DNA of 64,000 bases, taken from NCBI GenBank assembly GCA_012972825.1, contig JABDHL010000010.1, positions 26,531 through 90,530 of the forward strand. The letters are read 5' to 3'. Both the position numbers and the translations under genes were made by a program. The notes beneath the pieces were generated by a model. That model did not search any database, had not been told where the DNA came from, and was given only the letters and a program-made list of their open reading frames with translations. Below, piece by piece: positions 41,631-51,383 of this stretch. This stretch comes from Chlorobiaceae bacterium (GTDB taxonomy: Bacteria; Bacteroidota; Chlorobiia; Chlorobiales; Chlorobiaceae). How positions within the stretch are numbered: position 1 is the stretch's first letter; each line of letters begins with the position of its first letter.

Positions 41631-43572
41631 GGTACGCAGTGCGCAGATTGAGTATCGCAAATCCTGGAGTCGTTGGCTCTTTGCGCAGAGCATCAACCTC
41701 TGTTTTGTCGCTGACAAGTTGCAGTTCAACAGCATTAGTCCATCCGGCCACTCTCTCTTCCAGCGTAAGGTTGCCATTCAACGGCATCATGTGGTAGAGA
41801 GAGTTTCCTGTATCTGAGTTACGGCCGTGCACATAACCAAGATTACCACTCAGTTGACCACGGCCATAGCTGCTGTTATTCCATACGCCAACGTTGCCCG
41901 AGACATCAAGCCCATAGAGCCTCGCATCATGATTGGCAAATTGCAGTGTGTTGCCCGTGGATTTGAGGCTTAAGACATTCACATCTATGTAATCATTGAC
42001 ATAGGTGTAGTATGGTGTTGCCTTCAACTCCCAGTTTTTGCGTGCATTGTCGTGCCAGTCTGCCGAGAAACTCAGGGTATGGGCAACTTCCGGTTTGAGG
42101 TTCAGATTGCCGACATAGGCATTGCCATCACCGTACCAGTTGATCATTCCAGCGGCCATAAAAAAGCTTGACCATGCATAGCGTTCGTAGAGATTCGGAG
42201 CCTCGGTTTTGCGTGCGTAGCCGATCTCATAGGTGGCATATGGTGAAGGCTTGCATCTTGCCAATGCGGTTATGTCCAGATTGTTGTCGCTGCGGGCATG
42301 ATCCTGCGCATTGAAGGCTTTGGCATCACCAGCATACATCATGCCGGTGTTGTAGCCCTGAACATTCCCGGTATCCATCTGCACCAGCTCCTCGCGTACA
42401 CCAATAACAGTAGTTACCTCTTTGCTCACCTTTGATTCCCATTCAGCAAAGAGACTGTACCGGTCACGAAGGCCGTCATTGATGTTTACGAAGGTGTTTG
42501 GCGACATCATCATGCTGCCGGCAACCGGCGGCCATGAGTCATTAAGGGAAAAGTGGTGGAATTCGTGTCCGAGGCGCAGGAGGTTCTTTTCGGCAAATGG
42601 AATTTCCGTCTTCAGCGAATAACCAAGGTCTATGCCTCGAGTTTCCATCGGCATATAGGTCATTCCTGTCTGAACAGCAGGAATAGCCAGTTTATCTTGG
42701 CCGGAATCCATTCTGTGGTAGGTGTTCTCCCAGAAAGCTTTGGCATCAAGTTTTCCCCAACTGAAACTGTCCTTATAGCCGAGATTGAAAAACGAAGCAT
42801 TATTGTCGACCATGTCCATCCACTGGTTGACAAACCCCTGATCAGGGATCGATTGATGGCCTGCCTTGAGGGTCAGGATGCTGGTGTCACCTTTGACGGC
42901 GAAAGTGGCCTCAAGATTACGCGATTTGTAATAGGTCGATGTGACAGTATTTCCATGACCATCCTTGTAGTCCTTCGCATGGTCGATGGATCCGGTAACT
43001 CCAAAACTGAGGTTGCTGTTTGCGATTGCCCCCGAAAATGCAGCCCCCGTGCTCTGGTTGACGCTTCTATAATAGGTCGAAACACTGCCTGAGCCTTTGG
43101 TTCCCTCATCTGGCTTGGCAAAAACCGGCTGCAGCGATTCAGCAAGGATGACGCCCCCGATGTTGTCGCCTCCATAACTGACCGGCGAAACACCGGTTTT
43201 AACAGCAATGCTGCTGACATTGGAAGGCGCAATGTAGGACAGCGGCGGATTCATGTGGTTGGCACAGGCAGATGTCAGGCTCATGCCATCAATGGATATT
43301 GCTATTCGGTCGTCTCCCAGTCCGTGAATGATCGGCAGGCTCGAAACGCCGCCCCCGGTAGCAAGAGCGACTCCCGGCTCATCTTTGAGTAACGAGGCGG
43401 TATCGCTGGTTTTTACCCGTCTGGATACCAGTGACTCGCCTGCTTTTTCTGACGTCGCAGTAATAACAGTTTCAGGGTTTATCGCATCCTGACAAAATGC
43501 AGTCAGGGGAACTGCTGCGCTGAGGAAAAGAAATGCGATAGGTTTTTTATACAATTGATGTAAATGTTTCAT
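41626..43572 (-). pseudogene. TonB-dependent copper-type receptor, N-terminal part cut by the prophage
   Basis: Start at the ATG at 43572 (MKHLHQLYKKPIAFLFLSAA, signal peptide). The plug holds CANHMNPPLSYI, close to the signature of OprC/NosA-type copper receptors, and the barrel has methionine-rich loops (SMMMSPN, GMMYAGD). The frame enters the prophage end and stops after LRTAYL at 41626, so the product is 648 residues and lacks the last 57. The final strand and terminal aromatic residue are needed for barrel insertion, so it is probably non-functional. The missing piece is at 9930-10110. Confidence 0.93.
41631..41635. repeat. Target-site duplication GGTAC (right copy)
   Basis: Second copy of the 5-bp duplication, directly after the last prophage base. 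See the left copy at 10106-10110. Confidence 0.95.
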
Positions 43573-43651
43573 AGGGATGATTTTAATATCATTGACTAAA
43601 CATAGTTTATTCGTGGAATCAAGAGATTCCACGAAAGGTTACTCATGCTGT

Positions 43652-44698
43652 TCAGAAAGCGTAGGTTAAGCCGACCGAGCCTGTTACATGAGGGAAAAGC
43701 TGATATCCCTCAAGCTTGCTATAGATCGGCAGTTGCGCGAATCCATAAATCTGCACATCTTTCAGGATGCCTACACTCACACCGGGACTCAGGTATGCCG
43801 CGGTGCCAGCTGAGTTGGGAATGTCGGCAAGTGTTCCCAGATCCCGACTTCTGTGGTTGATATTGACCTGAAGTTGCGGCACGATTGTGGGATTTGCTTC
43901 GTAGCGTAAACCAAAGCTCAAGGCTTCCTGATTGCCGGGACGGTAGTCCTCTCCAGGCTGGTCAAGCGCCTGTATCACTGCAGTCTGGAATTGCAGATTG
44001 ACAAAAGCGCTGAAATCCTGCCCGACCTTGCTGTTGTAGTAAGCACCGGCAATAAGGTCAGTACTGCCGGTACCGGCCTGCAGGCTGGTATCGAGCAGAT
44101 CACCAGTGTTGGGGCCTGAGGTGAAGGCTGCCGGGTTGCGTCCAACTGTGCCTGTGCCGCTTGCATTTGGACCTCCATAAGCACCTGTCGGCAGTTTCAC
44201 ACCAAGCTGAATCCCGAGGTTATGGTTGGAGAGCAGGCCCTGAAAGCTGGTGATGAATTTGATGTCACCGAGACTGCTGACGCTTGAACCGCTTATCTGG
44301 TCCAGGGTGAGTTGGTCGCTGGTTGCCTGACCATAGGTTGTGTGGCTTCGGTCGATATAGGGAACCAGCAGCTTTAAATTCCAGTCTGCACTCGGCGTAT
44401 AGCCAAGACCCAGAGTTATGTAGCGATTGATGGTGCTATGCTCAACTTCCTGACTGCCGCCGGCATCGTTGATTCCCGCTACTTGTGAAGATGAAATGCT
44501 GCCTGTACCCGTTCGCAATTGGTTCTGGTTGATGTAATCATATTGCAAACTTACGCTCCACCCGGTTGCAGTCGAATAGCCGGCAGCTGCCTCGGACGAC
44601 AAGGAGCAGCCGCATGCAGCGCAGGCGAAACAATCAAGAGAACTAATCACGATTCCAATGGAAAGAATCGTCGTTGAAAGAAATTTTATAAGTTTCAT
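43652..44698 (-). CDS. Outer-membrane beta-barrel protein with cysteine-rich N-terminus
   Basis: A 348-residue protein with a signal peptide, then CFACAACGCSL, a CxxCxC cluster just after the cleavage region, and a beta-barrel pattern (WSVSLQYDYINQNQLRTGTG, IQLGVKLPTGAYG, closing GSVGLTYAF). It resembles the transporter family of the phenol-degradation MetA type, often found next to metal systems. It lies 80 bases upstream of the copper-type receptor on the same strand, so a shared role in copper handling is likely but inferred. Confidence 0.7.
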   Translation of the reverse strand: MKLIKFLSTTILSIGIVISSLDCFACAACGCSLSSEAAAGYSTATGWSVSLQYDYINQNQLRTGTGSISSSQVAGINDAGGSQEVEHSTINRYITLGLGYTPSADWNLKLLVPYIDRSHTTYGQATSDQLTLDQISGSSVSSLGDIKFITSFQGLLSNHNLGIQLGVKLPTGAYGGPNASGTGTVGRNPAAFTSGPNTGDLLDTSLQAGTGSTDLIAGAYYNSKVGQDFSAFVNLQFQTAVIQALDQPGEDYRPGNQEALSFGLRYEANPTIVPQLQVNINHRSRDLGTLADIPNSAGTAAYLSPGVSVGILKDVQIYGFAQLPIYSKLEGYQLFPHVTGSVGLTYAF

Positions 44699-44855
44699 AG
44701 ATCAGTTGAAATTTAAAGTTAAAACACAATACCTGATTGCTCCGAATAAATCGGGACGAGAGCATGCAAACCAAGGCATGGACATTGAAATTTTGGACGG
44801 CACGAACAGCAGCAGCTTTAACTGGTGCTTGTGCGTTAAGGTCTGATACGTGCAG

Positions 44856-45242
44856 CTAAGCGTTGGGAGGCGGGTCGATTTGGCGTAAAATGCCATCGAG
44901 TAAAAAAGAAGAGTGACTTGTGGTAAATCCAAAGGAAGTGGTTGCTGTCATTGGAGCGTGTTGAATGACAGGCAAAAGTCCCGGCATCGCGTTGAGCAGC
45001 TCATCCAGTGTTTTGGTTGGAAGCTGCTTCCCGGTTGGTGCTGACTGGGTATCGCTCGTTGCGGCAATTTGTTTATGGAGGAAACAGTGTCCGCAGCAAT
45101 CAATCGTCTTCTTTTCGCAGACAGTTTCAGCTATTGCTTTCTGATTTAAAGAGAAAAGCCCATAACAGACAAAAACGCAGTTTATCTGGACAAACATCCC
45201 GACAAGCATCAGAACTGCGATGGATCGGGTTGCTGCACTCAT
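44856..45242 (-). CDS. Small exported cysteine-rich protein of the copper-type operon
   Basis: From the ATG at 45242 (MSAATRSIAVLMLVGMFVQI) the product has 128 residues: a signal or anchor helix, then CEKKTIDCCGHCFLHKQ with four closely spaced cysteines and two histidines. This could bind copper. It opens a leftward group with the barrel protein and the receptor. No family name is recalled. Confidence 0.65.
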   Translation of the reverse strand: MSAATRSIAVLMLVGMFVQINCVFVCYGLFSLNQKAIAETVCEKKTIDCCGHCFLHKQIAATSDTQSAPTGKQLPTKTLDELLNAMPGLLPVIQHAPMTATTSFGFTTSHSSFLLDGILRQIDPPPNA

Positions 45243-45399
45243 AACATGATCTTGGTATTCTGGAAATATAAAAAACAAGTCAAAAGATAGGATTATTTAC
45301 GATTGTTAACAATAAGCCGCTTTTTTCTCCCCTCCATTGAAGGGAGGGATCGCTCTTCTTTTTTTCCTCCCTTCTCTGCAGAGCACCCGTAACCCAGCA

Positions 45400-46152
45400 C
45401 TAATAACTGAACACACCACTGAACGATCGTAATCCCAGCGTTCCTGACAGCTGGAATCCTTCACCGTACATGACCCTGATCTGTTCGCCGAAATACCGTG
45501 CGCGCGCTTCGAGTCCGGTAAGAAATTCCTTGCGATTGATCAGGGTTTTTGGCTCCTCAGTTGTGCCTTCCTGATAAAACTGCGAAACAAACGCAAGAAC
45601 TCCTTTTCTTGATTCAGCAAAGGTTTCAGAAACATCAACGATAAAGTCCGGTTCAAGGTGTCTGAATTGTACGTAGTAAAGCAGGTGTTGCGGACGGTAG
45701 GGTTTCTGCACATTTCCGTTCATGGTTGTCGGGAGCTGTTGCAGGCCTGCATAGTAAAAGGCATCGGTTACCAGTTTCGAGGCTTTTGAGTGATCAGGGT
45801 GCCGTTCATCCGGTGGGTTGGCAAAAACAACATCCGGTCTGAAATGCCTGATGACCCGGATAATTTCAGCAAGGTTTTCTTCGTTGTAGAACAATTTAGA
45901 ATCGCCGAGGTCAAGAGTCGTTCGACTCTGGTAACCCATAACAATTCTAGCGGCTTCTGCCTCACTCTTCCTTGTTTCTGGCGTACCCAGTGTGCCCATC
46001 TCCCCCCCCGTCAGGTCGCAGACAGCGACCTTATGACCTTCTCCCATGATTTTCAGAAGTGTGGCTCCGCATGCCAGTTCAACGTCATCAGGATGAGCGC
46101 CAAATGCAAGGGCATAGACTTTTTCAGCTGAACTTTCCAATTGTCTTGTCAT
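45400..46152 (-). CDS. bshB1: BshB1, bacillithiol biosynthesis N-acetylglucosaminyl-malate deacetylase
   Basis: A 250-residue LmbE/PIG-L-type zinc deacetylase. The metal site is in ALAFGAHPDDVELACGATLL (HPDD) and PPDERHPDHSKA. The segments LTGGEMGTLGT and FANPPDERHPDHS match BshB1. It removes the acetyl group from GlcNAc-malate in bacillithiol (or N-methyl-bacillithiol) synthesis, the low-molecular-weight thiol of Chlorobi. The gene stands alone here. Confidence 0.88.
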   Translation of the reverse strand: MTRQLESSAEKVYALAFGAHPDDVELACGATLLKIMGEGHKVAVCDLTGGEMGTLGTPETRKSEAEAARIVMGYQSRTTLDLGDSKLFYNEENLAEIIRVIRHFRPDVVFANPPDERHPDHSKASKLVTDAFYYAGLQQLPTTMNGNVQKPYRPQHLLYYVQFRHLEPDFIVDVSETFAESRKGVLAFVSQFYQEGTTEEPKTLINRKEFLTGLEARARYFGEQIRVMYGEGFQLSGTLGLRSFSGVFSY

Positions 46153-46207
46153 TAATCCTGTTATATTTAAAGCCGTAACCCAATGAAAATATTATATTTT
46201 TTTACGA

Positions 46208-46666
46208 ATGCTGAAAGTAAAGATAGTTCGTCTTGACAAACAGGCGGTGCTTCCCGTTTATGCAACCGATCATGCAGCCGGAATGGATATTTCAGCATGT
46301 CTTGAAGAGATGGTAACAATCCAGCCTTTAACAACAGCGTTGATCCCCTCCGGATTTGCTCTTGAGTTGCCGGAAGGCTATGAGGCGCAGCTCAGACCAA
46401 GAAGCGGCCTGGCATTGCGCTCCCTGATATCACTTCCGAACACACCGGCAACTATTGATGCCGATTATCGGGGGGAGGTTAAGGTGATTCTCATTAATTA
46501 CGGCAGAGAACCGTTTACGGTTCATCACGGAGACCGCATTGCACAGATGGTGGTTGCACAAGTTGAAAAGGTTTGCTTTGAAGAAGTTCAAGAGCTGAGT
46601 ACGACAGGAAGGGGTAAAGGTGGATTTGGCCACACCGGAACCGGTAACCAGGCTGCTAAAGAGTAA
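46208..46666 (+). CDS. dut: dUTP pyrophosphatase
   Basis: A 152-residue trimeric dUTPase. Motifs appear in order: [46 protein letters not shown] and [11 protein letters not shown] (the usual S replaced by H in the last). It keeps dUTP low and supplies dUMP for thymidylate. It overlaps the convergent regulator gene end by 11 bases. Confidence 0.93.
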   Translation: MLKVKIVRLDKQAVLPVYATDHAAGMDISACLEEMVTIQPLTTALIPSGFALELPEGYEAQLRPRSGLALRSLISLPNTPATIDADYRGEVKVILINYGREPFTVHHGDRIAQMVVAQVEKVCFEEVQELSTTGRGKGGFGHTGTGNQAAKE

Positions 46667-48143
46667 GGGGTGATCCGGTTTTCAGATACTCGAGGCCGAA
46701 CTTGTCCAGTTTTCTGTAGAGGGTTGCCCGGCCTATTCCGAGTATATGGGCCGTTCTGGTGAGATTACCGCGAGAAGCTTTATATGCTGTGATGATCGCA
46801 TCCCGTTCGTGTGCTTCAAGTGAATAAGACATCAAACCGTCGTTTTTGCCAGCCGGAATGATGGGCTCAGAGCTATTGTCCGGTACTGTTTCACCCGAAA
46901 TCTTTGCATGCGTTGAACCAGGCAGAGTAGCTATATTCAGTGTGTCAATAATGTTTCCCTTTCTGGTGACTGCTGACCGTTGCACTGCATTCTTCAGTTC
47001 ACGGATGTTTCCCGGCCATTGGTAGTTTTCCAGGCGACTCAGCGCTTCCGGTTCGAACTGAAGTGGTTCAGTGTTGTTTGCTTTAGCAAACTCGTCCAGA
47101 AAATATTTGGCAAGAACTGGAATATCTTCAGCTCTGTCGCGAAGTGGCGGTACGAAAAGCAGAAACTCTTCGAGCCTATAGTAGAGATCTTCCCTGAAGA
47201 GATTCTCCTTTATGGCTTTGGAAAAATCTCGGTTAGTGGCTGAAATGATGCGAATGCTGACGTTTTTTTCGTTTTTCTCTCCTACCTTCCGTATTTTTCT
47301 TTCCTGCAGAACTCGCAGAATTTTCGCCTGAACTTCGGAATCCATGTCGCCTATTTCGTCAAGAAAAAGAGTGCCGTTATCTGCTTGTTCAAAAAAGCCG
47401 ATATGATCTTTGTCTGCACCGGTGAAAGAGCCTTTGCAATGACCGAAAAGAAGGCTGTCGGACAGATTGTTTGAAATCGCAGCGCAGTTCACTGATACGA
47501 ATGGGCCTTTTTTTCGCTTGCTTGCGTAGTGAATGGCTTTGGCAAACAACTCTTTTCCGGTGCCGCTTTCGCCGAGAATAAGCACATTAAGGTCAGTATC
47601 CATGACCTGTCTGACCTGTTCCATAGTCTGTTTCAGTGCCGCGCTGTTTCCTATAATACTGCGGAACCGTTCCTTGTTATCCAGGTCTGTCTGCAACTCT
47701 TGAACCTGCTTTTTCAGAGAAGCTTCGGCAAGAGCATTACGCATGACAATTTCAAGCCGTTCAAGGTCCAGGGGTTTTGTAAGATATTCGTATGCACCAA
47801 GTTTAATGCATTTTACAGCATTGGGGAGATCATCAGATGCGGTGATCATAACGACCGTCGTGGGGATATGGTAATCTTTTAAGTGCTGCATTACCTCAAA
47901 GCCATTCTTATTCGGCATTGTTATGTCAAGGAGAATAACGTCAAAAAAATTGTCAGAAATGCATTGCAGGCACTCATCTCCATCTTTCGCCTCTACGGTA
48001 GCATACCCCATTTTCTGAACATAATGGGTAAGAATTCGACGTATGGTATTGTCGTCGTCAGCTATAAGCACAACTCTCTTTCGTAGCGCTCCCTTACTCT
48101 TTCTGGAATCATATTTAGCATTATCTTCATCCAGCGCATACAT
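46656..48143 (-). CDS. Sigma-54-dependent response regulator (NtrC family)
   Basis: A 495-residue protein: a receiver domain (residues 24-140, phosphorylation site in [10 protein letters not shown]), an AAA+ domain (residues 165-400; Walker [30 protein letters not shown] with S in place of A in the GAFTGA loop, LFLDEIGDM), and a C-terminal Fis-type helix ([20 protein letters not shown]). It activates sigma-54 promoters. No partner histidine kinase is next to it. The GSFTGA variation still contacts sigma-54 in known proteins. Confidence 0.93.
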   Translation of the reverse strand: MYALDEDNAKYDSRKSKGALRKRVVLIADDDNTIRRILTHYVQKMGYATVEAKDGDECLQCISDNFFDVILLDITMPNKNGFEVMQHLKDYHIPTTVVMITASDDLPNAVKCIKLGAYEYLTKPLDLERLEIVMRNALAEASLKKQVQELQTDLDNKERFRSIIGNSAALKQTMEQVRQVMDTDLNVLILGESGTGKELFAKAIHYASKRKKGPFVSVNCAAISNNLSDSLLFGHCKGSFTGADKDHIGFFEQADNGTLFLDEIGDMDSEVQAKILRVLQERKIRKVGEKNEKNVSIRIISATNRDFSKAIKENLFREDLYYRLEEFLLFVPPLRDRAEDIPVLAKYFLDEFAKANNTEPLQFEPEALSRLENYQWPGNIRELKNAVQRSAVTRKGNIIDTLNIATLPGSTHAKISGETVPDNSSEPIIPAGKNDGLMSYSLEAHERDAIITAYKASRGNLTRTAHILGIGRATLYRKLDKFGLEYLKTGSPLTL

Positions 48144-48293
48144 ACTTTTCTCTATTGAGGGGTTGGGGTAAGAACATACTACATACGAAGAATGTATATA
48201 ACTTATATCTCTAAGCCATCATAGATGTAATAAGTTCCTATAGTGCTTTTTATAGTCAGGGAATACTCTATGTAGTGTATTTTATTGGTGTTG

Positions 48294-48893
48294 TTAATTA
48301 TTTGGTTTCAGGTCGGGTGCTTGAGTTTTTATTTCACGAACAACTTCTTTCTGACAAAAGGGGATTTGCGTGATCTCCTTTCTGTGCCGATCCTGACCTG
48401 TCTGAATTCCTGGTGAAACGATATTGTTGACAAGCTGACCAAGTCCGGAACTGATATTATTAAACAGGTTCTGAACTTGACCCGAACTCACTGTTGAATT
48501 CAAGTTTTCGAGCAGGTTTTTCCATAATTTACCGAGCTCGAGAAAAGAACTTTGAACCTGTTCTGAATTAATTGTGGCCGTTACCCCCTCTATCAAATGA
48601 CCTGTGGTAGAGGTGACACCTTCAATCAGCTGTCCGGAAACAGAGTTGACATTATTGATAATTCCCTTGACCGGTTCGGAATTAATGGTCGAAGTAACTC
48701 CTTCAATAAGTTGGCCGGTAGCCGAACTTACCGAGCTTATTATTCCCTGTACTGACTCAATAGTTGAATCAATCAAAATACCCACATTGCCGATCAAATT
48801 AGCCATGTCTCCATTGCCGACATTGGTTTCTGGTGTAATCGGCGTCGCCTTTTTTGGTGCGCCTGCAGGTTTGTTGAGCTCTTCTGCTGCCAT
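48294..48893 (-). CDS. Repeat protein, candidate chlorosome envelope protein
   Basis: From the ATG at 48893 (MAAEELNKPAGAPKKATPIT) the product has 199 residues. Three or more copies of a (S/G)GQLIEGVTSTINSE-type unit alternate with INNVNSVS segments, giving amphipathic helices. In its size, lack of signal peptide and valine/serine/asparagine-rich text it resembles the CsmC/CsmD/CsmH group of chlorosome envelope proteins as I recall them, but I could not compare sequences. A phasin-like or gas-vesicle-like structural role is the alternative. Confidence 0.5.
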   Translation of the reverse strand: MAAEELNKPAGAPKKATPITPETNVGNGDMANLIGNVGILIDSTIESVQGIISSVSSATGQLIEGVTSTINSEPVKGIINNVNSVSGQLIEGVTSTTGHLIEGVTATINSEQVQSSFLELGKLWKNLLENLNSTVSSGQVQNLFNNISSGLGQLVNNIVSPGIQTGQDRHRKEITQIPFCQKEVVREIKTQAPDLKPNN

Positions 48894-48991
48894 AGTTGTG
48901 AATGTTAAAAGGAAGTGATTAGATATATTTCGCACAATATAACAATCTATTTACTAAGTTCTTTACCTCTCCATAAGGTTATTCCTCACAC

Positions 48992-49684
48992 TCAGATGAT
49001 ATTGTCCCTGTAGTAACGGATAATTGCCTCCTGGTCACATCCGAGTGCATACATCAGATGAATGGTTCCAAAGATCAGCTGGAGTCGTATTACACCGTTC
49101 TGGTGATACCGTCTGGCCGATGTTGTGACCTGGTTTTCGAGAATGTGGAACCGTTCGAGCTGTTCAATGCGAGCAATGATATTGATGTCTTCCATGACGA
49201 CCAGTTTTTCGTCGAACCCTCCGATGTCATGAAAGAGTGATGCAGCAATAAAAAGCGACTGGTCCCCTCCGCGGCATACCATCAGTGGAAACTGGGTGAA
49301 CCAGCCGTAGAGGGTCATGATGGGATTGTTGTCGGAAAAGTCCATCCTGAAACACCCGGCTTTTTTCCCATCTGCAGAAGCTGAACGGATGTTGTCGATA
49401 AAGGTTTCCGGAGGCTGAGTGTCAGCATGCAGAAAATAAAGAATATCCCCTTTGGCAAGACGCGCTCCGGCATTCATCTGTATGGCGCGTCCTTTTGCGC
49501 TTTGGCAAACCGTCACAGGAAAGTCTGAGAGAATCCTGCGGGTTTCATCGGTACTGGCATCACAGACAATGATGTCGACCGCTTCGTTTCGTTCAGTTAT
49601 CGTAAGGAGTCCCTTGAGCGACTGGGCGATGATTGCCTCTTCATTAAAGGTCGGTATAATAATGCTTATGCTTCGAGTGTCCAT
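48992..49684 (-). CDS. Glycosyltransferase, radical-SAM/selenodomain-associated type 2
   Basis: A 230-residue family-2 glycosyltransferase (SIIIPTFNEEAIIAQSLKGL, VCDASTDETRR, FLHADTQPP) of the TIGR04283 type. It overlaps the next gene (TIGR04282-like) by 19 bases. This pair is found with ArsS, encoded just upstream, and is thought to act in arsenosugar or similar glycoside formation. Confidence 0.85.
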   Translation of the reverse strand: MDTRSISIIIPTFNEEAIIAQSLKGLLTITERNEAVDIIVCDASTDETRRILSDFPVTVCQSAKGRAIQMNAGARLAKGDILYFLHADTQPPETFIDNIRSASADGKKAGCFRMDFSDNNPIMTLYGWFTQFPLMVCRGGDQSLFIAASLFHDIGGFDEKLVVMEDINIIARIEQLERFHILENQVTTSARRYHQNGVIRLQLIFGTIHLMYALGCDQEAIIRYYRDNII

Positions 49685-50274
49685 AATCCGCTTTTTTTCA
49701 GGTCATCAAACGTATCGATATCCGACAGCTCAGGCAACAGTTTGTATGGTATACCAAGTCGATGAAGTACTTCGATCGTTTCACTGAGCACCTCCTTTGT
49801 ACTCCACTCACGACCAAGGAAAATTTCCTGAAAGAGCCTGTTCAGACCGATAAGGTAAAATCCTCCATCACGTGCAGGTCCGATGACCGCATCGGAATCT
49901 TCAAGCGCAGCGAATGCTGACTCAAGTATAGCTGCACTCAACTCATAACAGTCTGTTCCTATAAGCACGATATGCCGAAAACCTGCTTCAAAGCCTCTCA
50001 TCATTGCATGCAGCATCCGCTCGCCAAGATCCTCACCCATCTGCAGCTGAGCATTATAATTATCCGTGAGAAAGATATCAGTGGCCGGAATGAAGTGAGA
50101 ATAAAACGTTGTTCGGCTCACATCAACCTTTTCAGCGATACAAGCGGTATGACATCGGAGTTTTTGGTAGACCTCCAGAGCTTTTTCATCACCGATAGAG
50201 TTTGCCAGACGTGTTTTTACCAATCCCGATTCAGGGTTTTTTGTAAAAATGATAAGCAGCGAGCCACCCTTCAT
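49666..50274 (-). CDS. DUF2064 nucleotidyl/glycosyl-transferase-like, radical-SAM-associated type 1
   Basis: Start at the ATG at 50274 (MKGGSLLIIFTKNPESGLVK), which overlaps the ArsS stop by four bases. The 202-residue product has KNPESGLVKTRLA, HIVLIGTDCYELSA and DSDAVIGPARDGGFYLIGLN, the TIGR04282 pattern. It has a nucleotide-sugar-transferase-like fold. It is coupled with the type-2 transferase and ArsS. Confidence 0.85.
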   Translation of the reverse strand: MKGGSLLIIFTKNPESGLVKTRLANSIGDEKALEVYQKLRCHTACIAEKVDVSRTTFYSHFIPATDIFLTDNYNAQLQMGEDLGERMLHAMMRGFEAGFRHIVLIGTDCYELSAAILESAFAALEDSDAVIGPARDGGFYLIGLNRLFQEIFLGREWSTKEVLSETIEVLHRLGIPYKLLPELSDIDTFDDLKKSGLWTLEA

Positions 50275-51341
50275 ACCAGAGACCCCTGACAGCTTGACCC
50301 GCTCCCGGCCGTACATCCGTAACAGTGCTGACCGACTGTGATAAGACGATTGCGGAGCTTTTCTTCACTGAAAGAGCTTATGTGCTGTGGAGCACTCTTC
50401 TCTAGAGACAGATTGAGCATCTGGTTGAAATCACAGTCGTAGAGTGTGCCGTCCCACCCGACTGATACCGTTGTTCGACACATCAGGTTTTTCACGGAAA
50501 GGGGATTGTAGTTTTTTGCCAGCAGTGTCATATACTGGCAGTAATGGCCGCATTCAAGCAGATCATTGAGAAAGCGGTTGATCGGCATGTTGGTGATGGT
50601 ATAGAGATGGTTAAAGACAATGCCATGTTCATCAATGAGCTGCTTTCGGTATTCCGTTTCAAGCTGATGCTGCTCCTGAGGCAGTGACGGACCTCCTGGA
50701 TTATAGACAAGGTTGAGTTCGAGGTCATTTTCCTCTTTACCATATCCAAGGCTGTTGAGCAGTTTCAATGTTGCAATGGAACGGTCGAAAACCCCGTTTC
50801 CGCGCATAGTATCGACATTTGACCTCGTGTAGCATGGAAGTGAAGCTATAAGAGTTACCCTCTGCTTTTTGAGAAACCCCGGCAGATCACCGTATGCTCC
50901 GTCAGCTCTCAAAAGGGTCAGGTTCGAACGGACAAGAATTATAGCATCAGGCACTTTCCTTCGTATACTTGAAATGAACCAGCAGAATTCCGGATTCATT
51001 TCCGGAGCTCCTCCTGTAATATCGACTGTTTTTATTGAGCATGTATCAAGAGCGTCAAGACAGTGAAGCATTGTTTGGCGTGTCATCATCTCAACCCTGT
51101 CTGGTCCGGCATCAACATGACAGTGGCGGCAGAGGAGGTTGCATACATATCCGGTGTTGATCTGCAGAACATCAATACTCGTGGCAGAAAGCGGAGATCT
51201 TCCGGATTCGTCAACTATTTTGCTGAATGGAAGGATACCGCAGTCAGTCTCTTCAAGAAGCTTGACCTGAGCATCAGCAGTTGCAGGAATCATGTTCTGG
51301 CGGGGTAATGATTGTTTGTTTTGCATGACATGAGTGAGCAA
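50271..51341 (-). CDS. arsS: ArsS-like radical SAM protein (arsenosugar biosynthesis)
   Basis: A 356-residue radical SAM enzyme. The iron-sulfur site is C67, C71, C74 (GYVCNLLCRHCHVDAGPDR), and the C-terminus has HCYGCTAGSGSSCQG, the end domain of the ArsS / DUF3641 family, which in some bacteria carries selenocysteine; here all are cysteine. ArsS adds a 5'-deoxyadenosyl group to methylated arsenic. No arsM is seen nearby, so the arsenic link is by family only. It heads the three-gene cluster. Confidence 0.85.
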   Translation of the reverse strand: MLTHVMQNKQSLPRQNMIPATADAQVKLLEETDCGILPFSKIVDESGRSPLSATSIDVLQINTGYVCNLLCRHCHVDAGPDRVEMMTRQTMLHCLDALDTCSIKTVDITGGAPEMNPEFCWFISSIRRKVPDAIILVRSNLTLLRADGAYGDLPGFLKKQRVTLIASLPCYTRSNVDTMRGNGVFDRSIATLKLLNSLGYGKEENDLELNLVYNPGGPSLPQEQHQLETEYRKQLIDEHGIVFNHLYTITNMPINRFLNDLLECGHYCQYMTLLAKNYNPLSVKNLMCRTTVSVGWDGTLYDCDFNQMLNLSLEKSAPQHISSFSEEKLRNRLITVGQHCYGCTAGSGSSCQGSLV

Positions 51342-51383
51342 ATATTGCGTTTGTATTTATTAACGCTTATTCAGCTGATTCGT

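Noticed and set aside
44702..44932. Open frames between the barrel protein and the cysteine-rich protein
   Set aside because: They overlap the real gene in other frames and lack ribosome sites or recognisable text.
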